Positions 62,607 through 64,000 of a stretch of DNA of 64,000 nt are shown here, piece by piece. The stretch is taken from assembly GCF_029490015.1 (NCBI RefSeq), contig NZ_CP120468.1, positions 2,790,001-2,854,000 on the forward strand. The letters run 5' to 3'. How positions within the stretch are numbered: position 1 is the stretch's first letter; every line of letters begins with the position of its first letter. Below the pieces are notes generated by a model. It saw nothing but the letters and a program-made list of their open reading frames with translations, searched no databases and had not been told where the DNA came from. The translations under genes and the position numbers were made by a program. Source of the stretch: Halobaculum limi. Its GTDB lineage: Archaea > Halobacteriota > Halobacteria > Halobacteriales > Haloferacaceae.

Positions 62607-63837
62607 CTCCGTCGAGAAGTTCGTGGACGCCCACGACGAGGTGACCGAGGACATCGCCCTAGTCGTCGAGGACACGGAACTCCCGCGACGGCTGAAAGAC
62701 CGCATCTACGACACCATCGACGAGCGTGACGGCGTGACGACCGAACAGGCCAACGAAATCGCACAGGCCGCAGAGTCGCGCTTCCTCGACACGCGCGTCG
62801 ACCCGCTGGACCCCGTGGGGACCGTCTCCGCGCAGTCCATCGGTGAGCCAGGGACGCAGATGACGATGAACACGTTCCACTACGCGGGCGTCGCGGAGAT
62901 GGACGTGACCCAGGGGCTGCCCCGACTCATCGAGTTGGTGGACGCCCGAAAGACGCCGGACACGCCGATTATGATCGTCCACCTGGACGAGGAGCACGCG
63001 ACCGACCGGCAGAAGGCCCACGAGGTCGTCTGGCAGTTGGAGTCGACGAAGATCCTCGCGCTGGGCGACGTGTCGACGAACGTCGCGGACATGCTCGTGA
63101 GCGTCGACCTCAACGAGGAGACGCTGCTGGAGCGGTGGCCCACCTACGACGACGCCGTCGAGGTCGCGAAGGTCGTCGCCGATATCATCGAGGACTCGCT
63201 TGGCGTCACGACCCGGCGCTCGGGAACGAACATCCAGTTCGGTCCCGACGAGCCGAGTTACCGCCAACTGCTCCAGTTGGTCGAGCAACTGCGCGACATC
63301 GTCTTCAAGGGGATCGAGGAGGTCACCCGCGTCGTCATCCGCAAAGAGGAGGTCGACGACGGCGACGAGGAGTACGTCCTCTACACCGAGGGCTCGGCGT
63401 TCTCGGACGCCTTAGAGATCGAGGGCGTCGACGCCTCGCGCACGACGTGTAACAACATCCACGAGATCTACCGCACGCTCGGCGTCGAGGCGGCACGCGA
63501 GACCATCATCAACGAGACGATGGAGACGCTGGAAGAACAGGGGCTGGACGACGTGAACATCCGCCACCTGATGCTCGTCTCCGACATCATGACGAACCGC
63601 GGCACCGTCGAGTCGATCGGTCGCCACGGCATCTCCGGGTCGAAGGAGTCCGTCCTCGCACGCGCGGCGTTCGAGGTGACGGTGAACCACCTGCTCGACG
63701 CGGCGATCCACGGCGAGGCGGACGACCTCAACGGCGTCATCGAGAACGTCATCGTCGGGAAGCCGGTCGCAATCGGGACCGGCGACGTCGACCTGCGGAT
63801 GGGGTCGGCTCCTGACGTGAAGTCCGCCGACGACTGA
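62599..63837 (+). CDS. rpoA2: DNA-directed RNA polymerase subunit A'' (C-terminal part of beta')
   Basis: A 412-residue subunit that completes Rpb1/beta'. It has the trigger-loop region [18 protein letters not shown] (residues ~75-92) and [21 protein letters not shown] near the C-terminus. It overlaps the end of rpoA1 by eight bases, and ends two bases before the nusA start. No intein is seen. Confidence 0.97.
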   Translation: MTDSVEKFVDAHDEVTEDIALVVEDTELPRRLKDRIYDTIDERDGVTTEQANEIAQAAESRFLDTRVDPLDPVGTVSAQSIGEPGTQMTMNTFHYAGVAEMDVTQGLPRLIELVDARKTPDTPIMIVHLDEEHATDRQKAHEVVWQLESTKILALGDVSTNVADMLVSVDLNEETLLERWPTYDDAVEVAKVVADIIEDSLGVTTRRSGTNIQFGPDEPSYRQLLQLVEQLRDIVFKGIEEVTRVVIRKEEVDDGDEEYVLYTEGSAFSDALEIEGVDASRTTCNNIHEIYRTLGVEAARETIINETMETLEEQGLDDVNIRHLMLVSDIMTNRGTVESIGRHGISGSKESVLARAAFEVTVNHLLDAAIHGEADDLNGVIENVIVGKPVAIGTGDVDLRMGSAPDVKSADD

Positions 63838-63839
63838 CG

Positions 63840-64000
63840 GTGCGCGTCGAGATATCCGACGAGGCGCGGCAGTACATCGGGACGTTCGACGACCTCGTCG
63901 GCGTCGCGCCGGTCGACTGCCTCGTGGAAGACGACGGTGACCGCCTCGTCTTCCTCCTCCCGGCAGGGGAGATGGCCGAGGCAATCGGCCCCGGCGGACG
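63840..64000 (+). CDS. nusA: NusA-like transcription factor, cut by window end
   Basis: A frame from GTG 63,840 (VRVEISDEARQYIGTFDDLV) runs off the end after 53 complete codons. It includes VDCLVEDDGDRLVFLLPAGEM and the GxxG-type start of a KH domain, AIGPGGR. Archaeal NusA has only two KH domains and follows rpoA2 in the classical order before rps12 and rps7. The position makes the identification firm. Confidence 0.88.
   Translation, partial: MRVEISDEARQYIGTFDDLVGVAPVDCLVEDDGDRLVFLLPAGEMAEAIGPGG

Noticed and set aside
1-64000. CRISPR arrays, transposases, integrases or attachment sites
   Set aside because: No spaced direct repeats and no mobile-element proteins were seen in any frame with coding character.

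Overview
This is a stretch of a halophilic archaeon's main chromosome (class Halobacteria; the order Haloferacales is my guess). The evidence is the high GC content, very acidic proteins, Tat-type lipoprotein signals, leaderless promoters with TATA boxes about 25-30 nt upstream of start codons, and many families typical of or restricted to haloarchaea (HVO_0476-type zinc finger, HalOD1, Bat-type HTH, split RNA polymerase subunits, split PaaD). I see no insertion sequence, integrase, CRISPR array or rRNA. Codon use looks even, so the window reads as core genome with some lineage-specific genes.

Layout. 1-11,000: a partial coiled-coil protein, an NmrA-type reductase, a cobalamin adenosyltransferase with a small glutaredoxin-like protein, a YeiH-type exporter, an orphan tungstate/molybdate-binding lipoprotein, an S9 peptidase, an HPP protein, a thioesterase-MFS pair, a DUF2391-like membrane protein, and isocitrate lyase behind two tiny overlapping ORFs. 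11,600-14,800: paired CrcB fluoride channel subunits, UspA, a carotenoid oxygenase and a cold shock protein. 15,000-22,825: a large unknown membrane protein and the glycine cleavage system (gcvT, gcvH, gcvPA, gcvPB), interrupted by a lipoprotein gene and a small convergent gene. 23,000-30,960: a 7TM histidine kinase with a degenerate ATPase domain, GAPDH, Hsp20, a RimK-like ATP-grasp enzyme, a SnoaL-like protein, a zinc finger protein and a methyltransferase.

30,990-35,790: a dipeptide-type ABC transporter whose DppB gene points away from dppC-dppD-dppF, with no substrate-binding protein gene. 35,900-40,800: an isoaspartyl methyltransferase, a TreS-like GH13 enzyme, and a two-gene signalling unit made of an internally deleted KaiC-like ATPase overlapping a histidine kinase with a cysteine-less LOV-like domain. 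40,900-50,800: a Gfo/Idh/MocA oxidoreductase, MaoC and PHP proteins, the phenylacetyl-CoA epoxidase operon with a divergent Bat-type regulator, and TrkH. 51,100-55,480: an MhqO/MhqD-like quinone detoxification pair, HalOD1, and a pseudo-receiver-GAF protein. 55,675-64,000: tRNA-Asp(GUC) and the conserved RNA polymerase operon rpoH-rpoB2-rpoB1-rpoA1-rpoA2-nusA, cut by the window end.

The strongest leads for something undescribed are the deleted KaiC-like/LOV-like kinase pair, the ATP-site-less 7TM kinase, the chained micro-ORFs before aceA, and the inverted dpp locus. All functional calls are read from sequence alone, without database searches.
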